From positions 1,116,001 to 1,180,000 of the forward strand of contig NZ_JBHRSH010000002.1 in NCBI RefSeq assembly GCF_042643165.1: a stretch of 64,000 nt of DNA. The letters run 5' to 3'. Below the pieces are notes generated by a model. That model was not told the origin of the DNA. It searched no databases and worked only from the letters and a program-made list of their open reading frames with translations. Origin of the DNA: Hyphococcus aureus (GTDB lineage: Bacteria > Pseudomonadota > Alphaproteobacteria > Caulobacterales > Parvularculaceae). Numbering within the stretch: the stretch's first letter is position 1; every line of letters starts with the position of its first letter. This document shows positions 63,834 through 64,000 of the stretch, piece after piece. Position numbers and translations under genes: made by a program.

Positions 63834-63895
63834 GGGAGCACCTGGCAACAGAAGCTCCCACTTTCATTTCAACCGCAATTACAACAGGTGCTCCC
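63834..63895 (+). repeat. Structured hairpin repeat, unit 2
   Basis: Same plan, different arms: GGGAGCACCTG (63834-63844), GCAACAGAA, GCTCCC (63854-63859), then CAGGTGCTCCC (63885-63895) followed by TAGTTTT. The loop CTGGCAACAGAAGC is kept while the stem bases change together with their partners. It is preceded by the hairpin CGGGCG-TC-CGCCCG, and GAAATG/CATTTC can close the unit. Confidence 0.7.
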
Positions 63896-63927
63896 TAGTT
63901 TTCGACGTGCAGGCCTTCGCCCGCGGG

Positions 63928-63953
63928 CCCGGCTCCTGGCGCCAGAAGCCGGG
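63928..63953 (+). repeat. Structured hairpin repeat, unit 3 (cut by window end)
   Basis: CCCGGC, TCCTGGCGCCAGAA, GCCGGG, followed by GGACTATATTTTCCTC. The loop differs from units 1 and 2 at GCGC for GCAA. The distal pairing arm is not found before base 64000; the array probably continues beyond the window. Confidence 0.6.
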
Positions 63954-64000
63954 GACTATATTTTCCTCAATTTCCATTCAGCCGGTTCTGCTGGCCTCAT

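Noticed and set aside
63726..64000. Hairpin units as integron attC sites or a CRISPR array
   Set aside because: No repeated GTT/AAC core boxes or cassette ORFs for attC, and arm sequences change between units, unlike CRISPR repeats. Not excluded for other mobile elements.

Overview
The window comes from an alphaproteobacterium. The strongest signs are a circularly permuted (two-piece type) tmRNA gene at the right end, a chvI-chvG response regulator/kinase pair next to manX-type EIIA and HPr genes, and Sec/lipoprotein/TonB proteins typical of the class. GC content looks to be in the upper 50s by eye. The genus cannot be fixed from the sequence; a marine or soil member of the Caulobacterales/Parvularculales/Hyphomonas neighbourhood would fit.

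Region 1 (1-28,665) is an accessory catabolic region that reads as a side-chain-cleavage pathway for phenylpropanoid, stilbenoid or alkylphenol compounds. It holds two carotenoid-cleavage/lignostilbene-type dioxygenases and two VAO/PCMH-type flavoprotein plus lipoprotein-cytochrome c pairs. It also holds two Rieske oxygenases of the vanillate demethylase type, two aldehyde dehydrogenases, SDRs, an SMP-30 lactonase and an NmrA-like reductase. Small NTF2/SnoaL-fold proteins are numerous. Transport is covered by a TonB receptor, an AAHS aromatic-acid symporter and a second MFS carrier. Ring-cleavage genes and Rieske reductases are absent, so the lower pathway must lie elsewhere. The region has two MarR and three TetR regulators. 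Palindromic operators fall into two shared families (TACCWWWTGGTA, four copies; WTAACGRYCGTTAW, three copies), plus three private ones, each beside a TetR gene. The region ends at a strong terminator followed by tRNA-Asp.

Region 2 (28,811-49,063) is mostly core genome: tRNA-Asp(GTC), an alpha/beta hydrolase, a BlaI-type repressor with a fused M56-M23 membrane peptidase, an RND pump with its adaptor, HPr/EIIA/ChvG/ChvI (with no hprK between), a pterin dehydratase, a tiny 25-residue ORF with a perfect Shine-Dalgarno, an SNF transporter, an Hpt protein, and the rod-shape cluster mreBCD-mrdA-rodA.

Region 3 (49,260-63,301) is housekeeping: VTT-domain membrane protein, anchored GH24-like protein, miaA, serB, degP-like protease, hflKC, mrp, folA-GNAT-thyA, a large membrane protein and an XRE regulator. 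Region 4 (63,302-64,000) has no protein gene. It holds the permuted ssrA gene, followed by a tandem run of about 100-bp structured hairpin units in which one strand can pair with either of two partners. That run continues to the window edge and is the least explained feature here.
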